A DNA stretch of 64,000 nt. Source: Actinomycetes bacterium (GTDB lineage Bacteria; Actinomycetota; Acidimicrobiia; Acidimicrobiales; Palsa-688). The DNA is taken from assembly GCA_021838445.1 (NCBI GenBank), contig JAKCDU010000002.1, forward strand, positions 98,012-162,011. The letters are read 5' to 3'. The translations under genes and the position numbers were made by a program. The stretch's first letter is position 1; each line of letters begins with the position of its first letter. Positions 8,108 through 16,352 of the stretch are shown here, one piece after another. Under the pieces are notes generated by a model, which saw nothing but the letters and a program-made list of their open reading frames with translations, ran no database searches and was not told the origin of the DNA.

Positions 8108-9313
8108 GTGGGGAATGCAGCACAGCCCGCTTCGGGCCCGGAGCGCAGCGGGCCTCTCGGCGACGTCAGAGTGGTCGAGCTGGCCAGCCTGGCCCCCGGT
8201 CCGTTCGCGGCCTGCCTGCTGGCCGACATGGGCGCGGATGTGATCAGGGTCGACCGCATCGGGCCCCGGCCGGCGTTCGCCTCCGATCTGCTGGATCGGG
8301 GCAAGCGTTCCCTCGCGGTGGATCTCAAGCACGCCGGGGGCGTCTCGCTCCTCCTCGACCTGGTCGCCCGGGCCGACATCCTCATCGAAGGCTTCCGGCC
8401 GGGCGTGACCGAGCGTCTCGGTGTGGGACCCGACGCGTGCCTGGCCCACAACCCGGCCCTGGTCTACGGGCGCATGACCGGCTTCGGCCAGACGGGGCCT
8501 CTCGCCGACCGGGCCGGTCACGACATCGACTACATCGCCCTGGCCGGCGCGCTGTCGCGCATCGGCCGGCGCGACCAGCCCCCCACCCCGCCGCTGAACC
8601 TGGTCGGTGATTTCGGGGGCGGGAGCATGTTCTTGGTGTTCGGGGTGCTGTGCGCCCTCCACGAGGCGCGCCGCACCGGGCGGGGCCAGGTGGTCGACGC
8701 CGCCATGGTCGAGGGCGCCGGGTACCTGATGCTCCCCTTCTTCGGGACGCCGGCCTCGGCGGGACGCGCCGGGGGGGAAGCGGGCGACTCCCCCCGCCGG
8801 GCCCCGTTCGAGCGGGGCCGGTCCATCCTCGACTCCGGAGCCCCTTTCTACGATGCCTACCTCGCCGCCGACGGGCGGTGGGTGGCGGTGGGAGCCATCG
8901 AGCCTCAGTTCTACGCCGCCCTCCTCGCCGGTCTCGGCCTCGACGGGTCGGCCCTGCCCGACCAGATGGACACCGCGTCGTGGCCGGCCATGAAGGAGCG
9001 CTTCGCCGAGGTCTTCGCGTCGCGCACCCGCGACGAGTGGGAGCAGGTGTTCGCCGGGACCGACGCCTGCGTGGCCCCGGTGCTCGAGCTCGACGAACTG
9101 GAGGATCACCCCCACCACCGCTCCCGGGGCTGGCTCGAGCACCACCACGGCGTGCTCCAACCCGGCCCGGTACCCCGCCTGTCGGTCAGCCCGGGGCGTA
9201 TCGGCGGTCCGCCACCCGTCACCGGGGAGCACACCGACCGGATCCTCGAGGAGTGGCTGGGTCTCGACCCGGCGACCGTCGGTGCCATGCATCGGGACGG
9301 GGTGGTGGCATGA
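8108..9313 (+). CDS. Alpha-methylacyl-CoA racemase
   Basis: A 401-residue member of the CaiB family with racemase signatures. AGHDIDYIALAG supplies the catalytic histidine (H138) and LVGDFGGGS the aspartate (D168). Their 30-residue spacing equals that of mycobacterial Mcr (H126/D156). The enzyme epimerises (2R)- and (2S)-methylacyl-CoA, a step needed before beta-oxidation of sterol or other isoprenoid side chains. This fits the adjacent CYP125-like P450, which would create the terminal carboxyl group. A proline-rich stretch and an insertion at about 225-240 (AGRAGGEAGDSPRRAP) are peripheral. The start is set by the -10-like TAAGGT. Confidence 0.92.
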   Translation: MGNAAQPASGPERSGPLGDVRVVELASLAPGPFAACLLADMGADVIRVDRIGPRPAFASDLLDRGKRSLAVDLKHAGGVSLLLDLVARADILIEGFRPGVTERLGVGPDACLAHNPALVYGRMTGFGQTGPLADRAGHDIDYIALAGALSRIGRRDQPPTPPLNLVGDFGGGSMFLVFGVLCALHEARRTGRGQVVDAAMVEGAGYLMLPFFGTPASAGRAGGEAGDSPRRAPFERGRSILDSGAPFYDAYLAADGRWVAVGAIEPQFYAALLAGLGLDGSALPDQMDTASWPAMKERFAEVFASRTRDEWEQVFAGTDACVAPVLELDELEDHPHHRSRGWLEHHHGVLQPGPVPRLSVSPGRIGGPPPVTGEHTDRILEEWLGLDPATVGAMHRDGVVA

Positions 9314-9334
9314 CGGCCGGCCCGGTGCTAGAAC

Positions 9335-9348
9335 CAGAACACGTTTCA
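9335..9348 (+). promoter_or_regulatory. KstR-like operator upstream of the P450 operon
   Basis: CAGAACACGTTTCA fits the KstR consensus TnnAACnnGTTnnA except for the first base. It lies 57 bp before the P450 start. It resembles the sites at 14503 and 16331, which share AGAATGTGTTCT. Confidence 0.6.
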
Positions 9349-9404
9349 GGGCTGCCGGCCAGAGGGTCGCGCCCCTGGACGGGTGACCAACGGGAGGGAA
9401 CCCC

Positions 9405-10646
9405 ATGGAGCTGAGCGACATCGACCTGTTGAACCGGGACCGCTTCACCGAAGGCGTCCCCCACGAATGGTTCACCTACCTGAGGAGCAACGCTCCCATC
9501 TACTTCCATCCCGAGCCCGACGGCGGGCCGGGGTTCTGGGTCTTCAGCAAGTACGACGACGTGGTGGCCATCGGCCGGGACGCCAAGCGCTTCTCCTCGG
9601 ATCAGAACCGTGGTGGCGTGGTGCAGATCGAGGAGATGCCCGACGCTCAGGAGTGGGAGGGGGGCCAGCTGATGCTGACCATGGACCCGCCCGCCCACAC
9701 CCGCCACCGACGCCTGGTCAACCGGGGTTTCACCCCGAAGATGATCGGGATGCTCGAGCCTCACATCCGTGAGATCACCGCCCGGATCATCGACGAGGCG
9801 GTCGCCAAAGGTGACGTTGACTTCGTGGTGGACGTGGCGTCGGAGCTGCCTCTGCAGGTGATCGCCGAGATCATGGGGGTTCCGCTGGAGGACCGCCACA
9901 AGGTCTTCGACTGGTCCAACCGCATGATCGGCAGCGAGGACCCGGAGTACGCGGTGGCCCAGGAGAACGTCCAGCAGGCCCAGATCGAGATGTTCATGTA
10001 CGCCCAGTCGCTCGCCGCTCGCCGCCGCGAGGAGCCCCGCGACGACATCATCACCAAGCTGCTGTCGGCCGACATCGACGGCGACCAGCTGAGCGAGATG
10101 GACTTCAACCTGTTCTTCATGCTCCTCGCCGTGGCCGGCAACGAGACCACCCGCAACTCCATATCCCACGGCATGAACGCCTTCTTGGAGCACCCCGACC
10201 AGTACCAGCTCCTGCTCGAGCGTCCCGACCTCATGGACAGCGCCATCGAGGAAGTCCTCCGCTGGGCGTCGCCGGTGATGTACTTCCGCCGGAACGTCAC
10301 CGAGGACGTTTTGTACAAGGGTCACGAGCTGAAAGCCGGCCAGAAGGTGACCATCTGGTACGTGTCGGCCAACCGCGACGAGGACGTGTTCAACGATCCG
10401 TTCCGCTTCGACATCGCCCGTCACCCCAACGACCATGTCGCTTTCGGTGGGGGTGGCCCCCACCACTGCCTCGGAGCCAACCTGGCCCGCATGGAGATGC
10501 GGGTCTTCTTCGAGGAGCTGACCCGGCGGGTGCCCTCCGTCGAGTCGATCGGTGAGATCTCCCGTCTGCGTTCGAACTTCATCGGCGGGATCAAACATCT
10601 CCCGGTGCACTTCAGCGCGGCCGGCCGGGCCATGTCCCCCGCGTGA
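9405..10646 (+). CDS. Cytochrome P450, CYP125-like (sterol side-chain hydroxylase type)
   Basis: A 413-residue soluble P450. Features are the N-terminal GVPHEWFTYLRSNAPIYFH, MDPPAHTRHRRLVNRGFTPK, the I-helix AGNETTRNS, the ExxR of EEVLRW and the heme loop FGGGGPHHCLG with Cys355 as thiolate ligand. The C-terminal RSNFIGGIKHLPV is typical of CYP125-like enzymes. In mycobacteria CYP125 oxidises the terminal methyl of the cholesterol side chain to the carboxylate. A GGGAGGG ribosome site precedes the ATG, and a KstR-like operator lies upstream. The TGA overlaps the next gene's GTG (GTGA), so it heads an operon with two CaiB-family genes. Steroid specificity is inferred from similarity and context. 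Confidence 0.9.
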   Translation: MELSDIDLLNRDRFTEGVPHEWFTYLRSNAPIYFHPEPDGGPGFWVFSKYDDVVAIGRDAKRFSSDQNRGGVVQIEEMPDAQEWEGGQLMLTMDPPAHTRHRRLVNRGFTPKMIGMLEPHIREITARIIDEAVAKGDVDFVVDVASELPLQVIAEIMGVPLEDRHKVFDWSNRMIGSEDPEYAVAQENVQQAQIEMFMYAQSLAARRREEPRDDIITKLLSADIDGDQLSEMDFNLFFMLLAVAGNETTRNSISHGMNAFLEHPDQYQLLLERPDLMDSAIEEVLRWASPVMYFRRNVTEDVLYKGHELKAGQKVTIWYVSANRDEDVFNDPFRFDIARHPNDHVAFGGGGPHHCLGANLARMEMRVFFEELTRRVPSVESIGEISRLRSNFIGGIKHLPVHFSAAGRAMSPA

Positions 10647-13066
10647 GCGACCCGGGCCTGCCCCTCGCCGGGCTGCGGGTGCTCGACATGGCCGACGAGC
10701 GGTCGGAGCTGTGCGGCCGCCTGCTCGCCGACCTCGGCGCCGACGTGGTCCGCGTGGAGCCGCCCGGCGGCTCGCCGTCGCGGCGGCTGCCACCGCGCAT
10801 CGGCGAGTTGAGCGCCTTCTTCGAGGTCCGCAACTTCAACAAGCGTTCGGCGGTCGTCGACTTGGACTCCGAAGCGGGCCGGGAACGCCTGCTCGACCTG
10901 TTGGGCCGGGCCGACGTGTGGATCGAGACGACCAAGCCCGGCCGCCTCGCCGCCGTCGGCCTCGATCCGGTCGACATCTCCCGCCGCTTCCCCCATCTCG
11001 TCGTCGCCTCCCTCACCGACTTCGGCCAGACCGGCCCCTACCGGGATTTCGAGGCCACCGACGACGTGCTCACCGCCATCGGGGGGGAGATCTTCCGCAG
11101 CGGGGTGGTCGGCCGCCCACCGCTGCTGGTGCCCGGGTCGTTCGCCTACGACGTGTCGGGAGTGATGGGGGCGTTCGCGGTGCTCACCGCCTACTGGCAG
11201 AAGCTGCGGACCGGATCGGGTCAGCACCTCGACTTCTCCATCCTCGAGGCTTGCGCCCAGTCCACCGACTGGTCCCTCGCCAACTACAGCGCGGTGGCCG
11301 GCACGGGGGCCCCCTACCTCGAGGTGCGGGCCGGCTCGGGGATCGTTTACCCGATGTACCCCTGCAAGGACGGCTACGTGCGGCTGGTCATCCTGAGCCC
11401 CCGCCAGTGGCACGCCATGCGGGAATGGTTGGGTGACCCGGAGTTCCTGAAAGACCCCCACTGGGATTCGCTGCTCGGCCGCATGAGCATCCAGGAGGAC
11501 ATCCTCGACCCGCTCTACGCCGAGCTGTTCATGACCATGGGCATGTCCGAGCTGTCAGCCGAAGCTCAGCGGCGCGGCATCGTGATGACGCCTGTGATGC
11601 ATCCCCGGGCCGTGCTCGAGTCCGAGCACTTCCAGGCCCGGCACTCCTTCGCCGAGGTCCGCTACGCCGACGTCGGTGCCGGCCAGATCGCCGCCAGCAT
11701 GCTGGAGCTGAACGGCCGACGAGCGGGCCTGCGGACCCCGGCCCCGACCCTCGGGGAGCACGACGCCGAGATCGAGCCCTCCTGGCCCGACCACCGCCAG
11801 GTTGGCGGGGGAGAATCCTCGCCGGCCGGTCCCCGGCTCCCCTTCGAGGGCCTGCGGGTCATCGATTTCGGCCACGGGGGCGTAGGTGTGGAGGTCGGCC
11901 GCCTCTTCGCCGAGTACGGCGCCGACGTCATCAAGATCGAGAGCCGTGCCTACCCCGACTTCATCCGGCTGGTCGCCGGGTCGGAGATGTCCCCCTCGTT
12001 TGCCTCGTCTTCTCGCTCCAAGCGCAGCCTGGGGGTCAACATCAAGACCCCCGAGGGCCTCGAGCTGATCAAACGGCTGATCGCCGGGGCTGACGTGGTG
12101 ATCGAGAACAACTCGGCGGGCACCATGGACGACCTCGGTCTCGGCTGGAGTGCGCTACGAGAGGTCAACCCCGGCGTCGTGATGGTGAGCAGCCAACTGA
12201 TGGGCTCCACCGGACCGTGGTCGGGCTGGCTCGGTTACGGCCCGAGCACCCGCCCGGCAGGAGGAATGACCTGGCTGTGGAACTTCCCCGACGGCGACAT
12301 GCCACCGGGAGCCAGCGTGATATTCCCCGACCACCTCGTCGGCCGGGTCGGAGCCGTGGCCGGTGTCGCCGGCCTCATCGCCCGTGAGCGCACCGCTGAG
12401 GGGGCCCATTTCGAGGCGGCCCAGGTGGAGACGGTGCTCACCTGCATGGCCCAGTACTTCCTCCAGGAGAGCCTCGAGCCGGGCTCGGTCAGGCCGGCCG
12501 GCAACCGCCGTGCCCAGGGCGCACCGTGGGGTGTCTACCAGTGTGCCGGCGAGGAACGGTGGGTGGTGATCACCTGCCGCCACGATGACGACTGGTCGGC
12601 CCTGCGCAAAGCCATGGGTGACCCCGAGTGGGCCGCCGACCCGGCCCTCTCCGGCGCCGAGGGTCGCCGCCTCCAACACGATCGGATCGACGCCCACCTC
12701 ACGGAGTGGACGGCGCAGCGCAGCGACCGCCAGGCGATGGAGACGCTGCAGGCCTTCGGGGTTCCGGCCGGCATGATGACCTACGCCTCCGACGAACCCA
12801 ACGACCCCCATCTGCAGGCTCGGGGCTACCTGGCCCCGATCGACCAACCCGGTGTCGGCCCCATGATCCTCGAAGGCCCGGCGTTCTACGGTTCGGCCAT
12901 GGGCCGACCCCTCATCACGCCGGCCCCGGCCCTGGGCGAGCACACCCGCGACATCGCCACCGCCCTCCTCGGTCTCGACGACGAGGGAACCGAGGACCTG
13001 ATCCGGTCCGGCGTGCTCGAAGTGACGCCACCCGTCACGGGTCAGCCGGCCAGCGCCAACATCTGA
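10643..13066 (+). CDS. Tandem two-domain CaiB/BaiF CoA-transferase
   Basis: An 807-residue protein with two class III CoA-transferase domains, about residues 1-385 and 395-795, joined by a short Gly/Pro/Ser-rich linker (GGGESSPAGPRLPFEG). The N-terminal patterns are VLDMADERSELCGRLLADLG and VIDFGHGGVGVEVGRLFAEYG. Both keep the putative catalytic aspartate (GSFAYDVSGVMG and VIFPDHLVGRVG). It is a paralogue of the protein at 5701-8040 with the same domain plan. The likely role is activation of an organic acid, possibly a sterol-derived one, with CoA taken from another acyl-CoA. GTG 10643 overlaps the P450 stop, implying coupled translation. The next gene appears to start in a CTGA overlap with this one. 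Confidence 0.88.
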   Translation: MSDPGLPLAGLRVLDMADERSELCGRLLADLGADVVRVEPPGGSPSRRLPPRIGELSAFFEVRNFNKRSAVVDLDSEAGRERLLDLLGRADVWIETTKPGRLAAVGLDPVDISRRFPHLVVASLTDFGQTGPYRDFEATDDVLTAIGGEIFRSGVVGRPPLLVPGSFAYDVSGVMGAFAVLTAYWQKLRTGSGQHLDFSILEACAQSTDWSLANYSAVAGTGAPYLEVRAGSGIVYPMYPCKDGYVRLVILSPRQWHAMREWLGDPEFLKDPHWDSLLGRMSIQEDILDPLYAELFMTMGMSELSAEAQRRGIVMTPVMHPRAVLESEHFQARHSFAEVRYADVGAGQIAASMLELNGRRAGLRTPAPTLGEHDAEIEPSWPDHRQVGGGESSPAGPRLPFEGLRVIDFGHGGVGVEVGRLFAEYGADVIKIESRAYPDFIRLVAGSEMSPSFASSSRSKRSLGVNIKTPEGLELIKRLIAGADVVIENNSAGTMDDLGLGWSALREVNPGVVMVSSQLMGSTGPWSGWLGYGPSTRPAGGMTWLWNFPDGDMPPGASVIFPDHLVGRVGAVAGVAGLIARERTAEGAHFEAAQVETVLTCMAQYFLQESLEPGSVRPAGNRRAQGAPWGVYQCAGEERWVVITCRHDDDWSALRKAMGDPEWAADPALSGAEGRRLQHDRIDAHLTEWTAQRSDRQAMETLQAFGVPAGMMTYASDEPNDPHLQARGYLAPIDQPGVGPMILEGPAFYGSAMGRPLITPAPALGEHTRDIATALLGLDDEGTEDLIRSGVLEVTPPVTGQPASANI

Positions 13067-14517
13067 GCCAACCGCTACCTCTGCGAGGCCTCACCTTCGG
13101 GCCCACCACCCCCTGGTCGGCCCTTCTCCTGGCCGCTCTCGGCGCCCGGCGGGCGGCGCCGGGTCAGGCCGCGGACCTGCCAGGCGTCGAGAGCGACCGC
13201 CTCGATCCCCGACCCTGGGAGATCGGACTGCCGGCGGGAACCCTCGACTACTGCACCGGCTTGGCCCTGGCGACCGCGGCGGTGGCCGGGCGGGCGGTGT
13301 CGGGTACGGCGGTGGCCGTGCAGTTGCGCCTGCCCGAAGTGATGGCGGCAGCCTACGGTTCCCCCTTCGAGATGCGCCCCGGCCCGCCGGTGCGCGCCGG
13401 TGACGGTTGGCTGCACGCCGACCTGGGCGCGGCGGGTGACGCCGAGTCGTTCGCCCTCCTCCTGTCCACCCTGCCCGCAGGCCTCACCGCCCGCCGGATC
13501 GCCGGGGAAGCCCAGGGCTGGCGGCTCCCGGTCTGCGACTACCGCCGGCGCCCGGCGCCCGGCCCGGTCCGCCGGGATCCGGGTCACTCCCCCCCGGGCG
13601 ACGACGGGGCGCTCTCCCCCGACCCAGTGCCGTGGCGGTGGACCTTCGGGACCCGACCACCCCTCGCCGCGCCGCACGGGCGGCCGCTGCGGGTGCTGGA
13701 CCTGACCAACATGTGGGCCGGCCCGCTGGCCACGTGGCTGCTGGCCGGACTCGGAGCCTCGGTCACCAAGGTCGAGCCCTCCTTCCGCCCCGACGGATTC
13801 CGGGCCGTGGCCGGCGGCGGCATATACCCCGGCGGTAAGCCGTGCCAGCGGGGGCGGGACTCGGGCATGTGGAACGCCCTCAACCGCTCCAAGAAGGTCG
13901 TGGAACTGGACCTGAGGCGCCGGGCCGACCGGGACCGGTTCGTGGAGATGGCCGGTCACAGCGATGTGGTCATCGACAGCTTCTCCCCGCGGGTAATGCC
14001 CAACTTCGGGCTCGAGTTGCCACTCGGGCCCCTCTACGTGTCGATGCCCGCCTTCCCGCCCGGGCCGCAGCGGGACTGGGTCGCCTACGGCTCGGGGGTG
14101 CACGCCAGCAGCGGGCTCGGCGACGTCGGCGACGGCCGCTTCGCCGCCCCGGCCGTCAGCTACCCCGATCCCCTCGCCGGCTTCGCCGCCGCGCTGGCGG
14201 TGACGGCGGCGCTTCGGGGCCGCAGCCGGGGGGTGCCCATCGACGGGGTGGAAGTCTCCCTGGCCGAAGCAATCGCTCCGCTGTCAGCCGCGCCCCCCGA
14301 GGCCGCCGGGCCGGCCGGGCCGGGTGGGACCTCCGGGAGGGATGATCGTGGGGCAGGCGGGGAACATTCGCCTCTCGTTCACCCCGGCGTGGAGGGTCTG
14401 GGGCGGCGGCTGCTCGAGCGCGCCAGCGCGATGGGCTTGATGCGGGATGGCCGGGTTTGCGACCGAATGCTCCCGCACCCGGCTGCGGTCTTCGCCGCCA
14501 AAGAGAATGTGTTCTAG
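13063..14517 (+). CDS. CaiB-family protein with compressed first half; probable CTG start
   Basis: A protein of about 484 residues. The second half (from about residue 207, RVLDLTNMWAGPLATWLLAG, to SYPDPLAGF and VEVSLAEAIAPL) is a CaiB domain with its aspartate but a shortened C-terminus. The first half (about 190 residues) looks like another CaiB domain reduced to its beginning (LRGLTFGPTTPW) and its later part (GTLDYCTGLALA, AVAVQLRLPEVMAA). No ATG, GTG or TTG is usable at the natural N-terminus. CTG 13063 overlaps the previous stop as CTGA and gives LSQPLPLRGLTFG. The last 75 residues are Pro/Gly-rich and poorly matching, so a frameshift near 14280-14350 cannot be excluded. A KstR-like operator overlaps its last codons. 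Confidence 0.72.
   Translation: MSQPLPLRGLTFGPTTPWSALLLAALGARRAAPGQAADLPGVESDRLDPRPWEIGLPAGTLDYCTGLALATAAVAGRAVSGTAVAVQLRLPEVMAAAYGSPFEMRPGPPVRAGDGWLHADLGAAGDAESFALLLSTLPAGLTARRIAGEAQGWRLPVCDYRRRPAPGPVRRDPGHSPPGDDGALSPDPVPWRWTFGTRPPLAAPHGRPLRVLDLTNMWAGPLATWLLAGLGASVTKVEPSFRPDGFRAVAGGGIYPGGKPCQRGRDSGMWNALNRSKKVVELDLRRRADRDRFVEMAGHSDVVIDSFSPRVMPNFGLELPLGPLYVSMPAFPPGPQRDWVAYGSGVHASSGLGDVGDGRFAAPAVSYPDPLAGFAAALAVTAALRGRSRGVPIDGVEVSLAEAIAPLSAAPPEAAGPAGPGGTSGRDDRGAGGEHSPLVHPGVEGLGRRLLERASAMGLMRDGRVCDRMLPHPAAVFAAKENVF
14503..14516 (+). promoter_or_regulatory. KstR-like operator at the regulator's own promoter
   Basis: GAGAATGTGTTCTA shares the 12-bp core AGAATGTGTTCT exactly with the site at 16331. 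It ends 13 bp before the TetR-family ATG and overlaps a TAGTTT -10 candidate (14515-14520), an arrangement suited to autorepression. Confidence 0.65.
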
Positions 14518-14529
14518 TTTCGCGGGGAT

Positions 14530-15135
14530 ATGAGCGAGTCGGGAACGGCTACCGCCGTCGACGGGTCACCCTTGACCGCCAAGGCTCTCGTCCGTCGCCA
14601 GCGGATCGTGGAGACAGCCATCGAGCTGGGCACCGAGGGCGGCTACGAGGCGGTGCACATGCGGGTGGTGGCCGAACGGGCCGGGGTGGCCCTGGCCACC
14701 GTCTACCGCTATTTCGAGTCGAAGGACCACCTGCTTTCGGCGGCGGTGTCGGAATGGACGTCACAGCTGCAGTCCCAGCTGAACCGGTCACCGGCCCGGG
14801 GCGACCAACCGGTCGACCGGCTGGTGGACGTCTTGCGCCGCGCCTCGCGGGGCATCGAGCGGCGGCCCCGCTTCGCCGCCGCCCTGATCCGGGCACTGCA
14901 CTCTCCCGACCCCGGAGTGGGCAGCGCCGCGGCCAAGGTGGGCCAGCAGATCCGGGCCATGGCCACGCCCATACTCTCCGACCTGCCGGCCCCCGACGTC
15001 GACGGCATAGTGGCCGTGCTGGGCCACGTGTGGGACTCGTCGATCATGGCGTGGGCCAACGGTCGGACGCCTATATCGGCCATCGGCGACGAGTTGGAGA
15101 ACGCCGCTCGGCTCCTCCTGGCCGGGCGCTACTGA
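14530..15135 (+). CDS. kstR: TetR-family regulator, KstR-like
   Basis: A 201-residue TetR repressor. The DNA-binding domain holds GGYEAVHMRVVAERAGV (37-53) and ATVYRYFESKDHLL (56-69), very close to my memory of mycobacterial KstR (GGYEAVQMR and TLYRYFPSK). The C-terminal ligand domain also resembles KstR (VWDSSIMAWANGR, AARLLL). KstR represses sterol catabolism genes and is released by a CoA thioester of a sterol intermediate. An operator-like palindrome lies directly upstream, and three related sites lie before catabolic units in this window. TAGTTT at 14515-14520 is a -10 candidate 9 nt before the ATG. Family is near certain; the KstR assignment is strong inference. Confidence 0.85.
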   Translation: MSESGTATAVDGSPLTAKALVRRQRIVETAIELGTEGGYEAVHMRVVAERAGVALATVYRYFESKDHLLSAAVSEWTSQLQSQLNRSPARGDQPVDRLVDVLRRASRGIERRPRFAAALIRALHSPDPGVGSAAAKVGQQIRAMATPILSDLPAPDVDGIVAVLGHVWDSSIMAWANGRTPISAIGDELENAARLLLAGRY

Positions 15136-15191
15136 GCCACTCCCGGTCCCGGGCCGTCCCGGCCGCCCAGCCCCCGACGCGGGCCCGCCTC

Positions 15192-15230
15192 CCGGTCCCC
15201 GGGGGCGCTCCACCGCCCCCCGGGGACCGG
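15192..15230. terminator. Strong bidirectional hairpin between kstR-like and LLM genes
   Basis: A 16-bp GC-rich stem with one bulged base and a 6-nt loop (CTCCAC): CCGGTCCCCGGGGGCG pairs with the downstream CGCCCCCCGGGGACCGG. It lies between two converging genes. No T-tract follows, as is common in GC-rich actinomycetes. Confidence 0.65.
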
Positions 15231-15250
15231 CACGACCGCGAGCCCGGCCC

Positions 15251-16288
15251 TCAGCCGAGGATCACCTCGGCGACGGTTCGCATCTCGTCGAGCGACCGGG
15301 CCCCCACGACGAGGGTGGTGACCCCCGCCTCCTCCCACATCGGCAGCTCGTCGCGGATCTGCTCTCTGGTGCCGACCAGCGAGATGTCCGCCACCATCTG
15401 GCGGGGAACCGCGGCGATGGCCTCCTCGCGCTTGCCCTCGAAGAACAGGTCCTGGACCTGATCGGCCTCTTTCTCGTAGCCCATCCGGGCGAAGACGTTC
15501 TTGTGGAAGTTCATGTCCTTGGCTCCCATACCGCCGATGTAGAAGCCGAGCATCGGCTTCATGGCGTCGAGCACCGTGTCGCGGTCGTCGGTCACCACCA
15601 CCGAGCAGTTGGCCAGGATCTCGAAATCCTCGGCCTGGCGGCGGGCACCCGGCCGGGCGAAGCCTTCGTCCAGCCATTCCCGGTACATGGTGTGGGCCCG
15701 GGGCGAGTAGTAGATGGGGAGCCAGCCGTCGGCGATCTCGGCGGTGAGCGCAATGTTCTTCGGCCCTTCCGATCCGAGGAGGATGGGGATGTCGGCGCGG
15801 AGGGGGTGGACGATGGGCTTGAGCGGCTTGCCCAGTCCGAGGGCGTTCTCACCGCGGTAGGGCAGCGGGAAGTGGGGGCCGTCGCTGGTCACGGGGGCCT
15901 CACGAGCCAGGACCTGGCGCACGATGTCCACGTACTCGCGGGTCCGGGCCAGCGGCTTCCCGAAGGGTTGGCCGTACCATCCCTCCACGACCTGCGGCCC
16001 CGACAGGCCCAGCCCGAGGGCCAGCCGACCGCCGCAGAGGTGGTCGAGGGTGATGGCGGCCATGGCCGTAGCCGTGGGCGTGCGGGCCGACATCTGGACG
16101 ATGGAGGTGCCGAGCCGGATTCGGCTGGTCCTCGATCCCCACCACGCCAGTGGGGTGAACGCGTCCGAACCCCACGATTCGGCGGTGAACGCGATGTCGA
16201 ATCCGAGCTTGTCGGCCTCGACCATCTTCTGCTCGGCGTCGGCCGGTGGCTGCGCGCTCCAGTAGCCCAGTTGCAGTCCGAGTTTCAT
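15251..16288 (-). CDS. LLM-class (probably F420-dependent) oxidoreductase, Rv3520c-like
   Basis: A 345-residue luciferase-like TIM-barrel oxidoreductase. Visible features are MKLGLQLGYWSAQPP at the start, AFTAESWGSDAFTPL, TSIVQMSARTPTATAMAA, GLGLSGPQVVEGWYG and PILLGSEGPKN. The ATG at 16288 is preceded by GGGGAGAG, a good ribosome site. It is divergent from the DUF35/aldolase operon and about the same length as Rv3520c of M. tuberculosis, which I recall in the same divergent position next to Rv3521-ltp4-ltp3. It probably catalyses an F420-linked oxidation or reduction on a sterol side-chain intermediate; F420 rather than FMN is inferred. The operator at 16331 lies between the two divergent starts. 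Confidence 0.85.
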   Translation of the reverse strand: MKLGLQLGYWSAQPPADAEQKMVEADKLGFDIAFTAESWGSDAFTPLAWWGSRTSRIRLGTSIVQMSARTPTATAMAAITLDHLCGGRLALGLGLSGPQVVEGWYGQPFGKPLARTREYVDIVRQVLAREAPVTSDGPHFPLPYRGENALGLGKPLKPIVHPLRADIPILLGSEGPKNIALTAEIADGWLPIYYSPRAHTMYREWLDEGFARPGARRQAEDFEILANCSVVVTDDRDTVLDAMKPMLGFYIGGMGAKDMNFHKNVFARMGYEKEADQVQDLFFEGKREEAIAAVPRQMVADISLVGTREQIRDELPMWEEAGVTTLVVGARSLDEMRTVAEVILG

Positions 16289-16330
16289 CCCGTGCTCTCC
16301 CCTCTGGGCCGGCTCGCTTGCCGGCCAAAC

Positions 16331-16344
16331 TAGAATGTGTTCTG
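16331..16344 (+). promoter_or_regulatory. KstR-like operator between divergent LLM and DUF35/aldolase genes
   Basis: TAGAATGTGTTCTG has the same 12-bp core, AGAATGTGTTCT, as the site in front of the kstR-like gene. It is 8 bp upstream of GTG 16353 and 42 bp upstream of the LLM gene start, so one bound dimer could repress both. Confidence 0.68.
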
Positions 16345-16352
16345 ATTTTAGG

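Noticed and set aside
12628..13062. Open reading frame upstream of the CaiB-like gene at 13063, which would supply an ATG start.
   Set aside because: It overlaps the preceding CoA-transferase gene and its translation is a low-complexity Arg/Pro shadow with no family match.
5701..14517. Possible loss of the catalytic aspartate in the CaiB domains, from Glu in the GQ-x-(D/E) segment.
   Set aside because: The catalytic aspartate belongs to the earlier D-x-x-x-G segment, which is kept in every alignable domain. Glu at the later motif is common.
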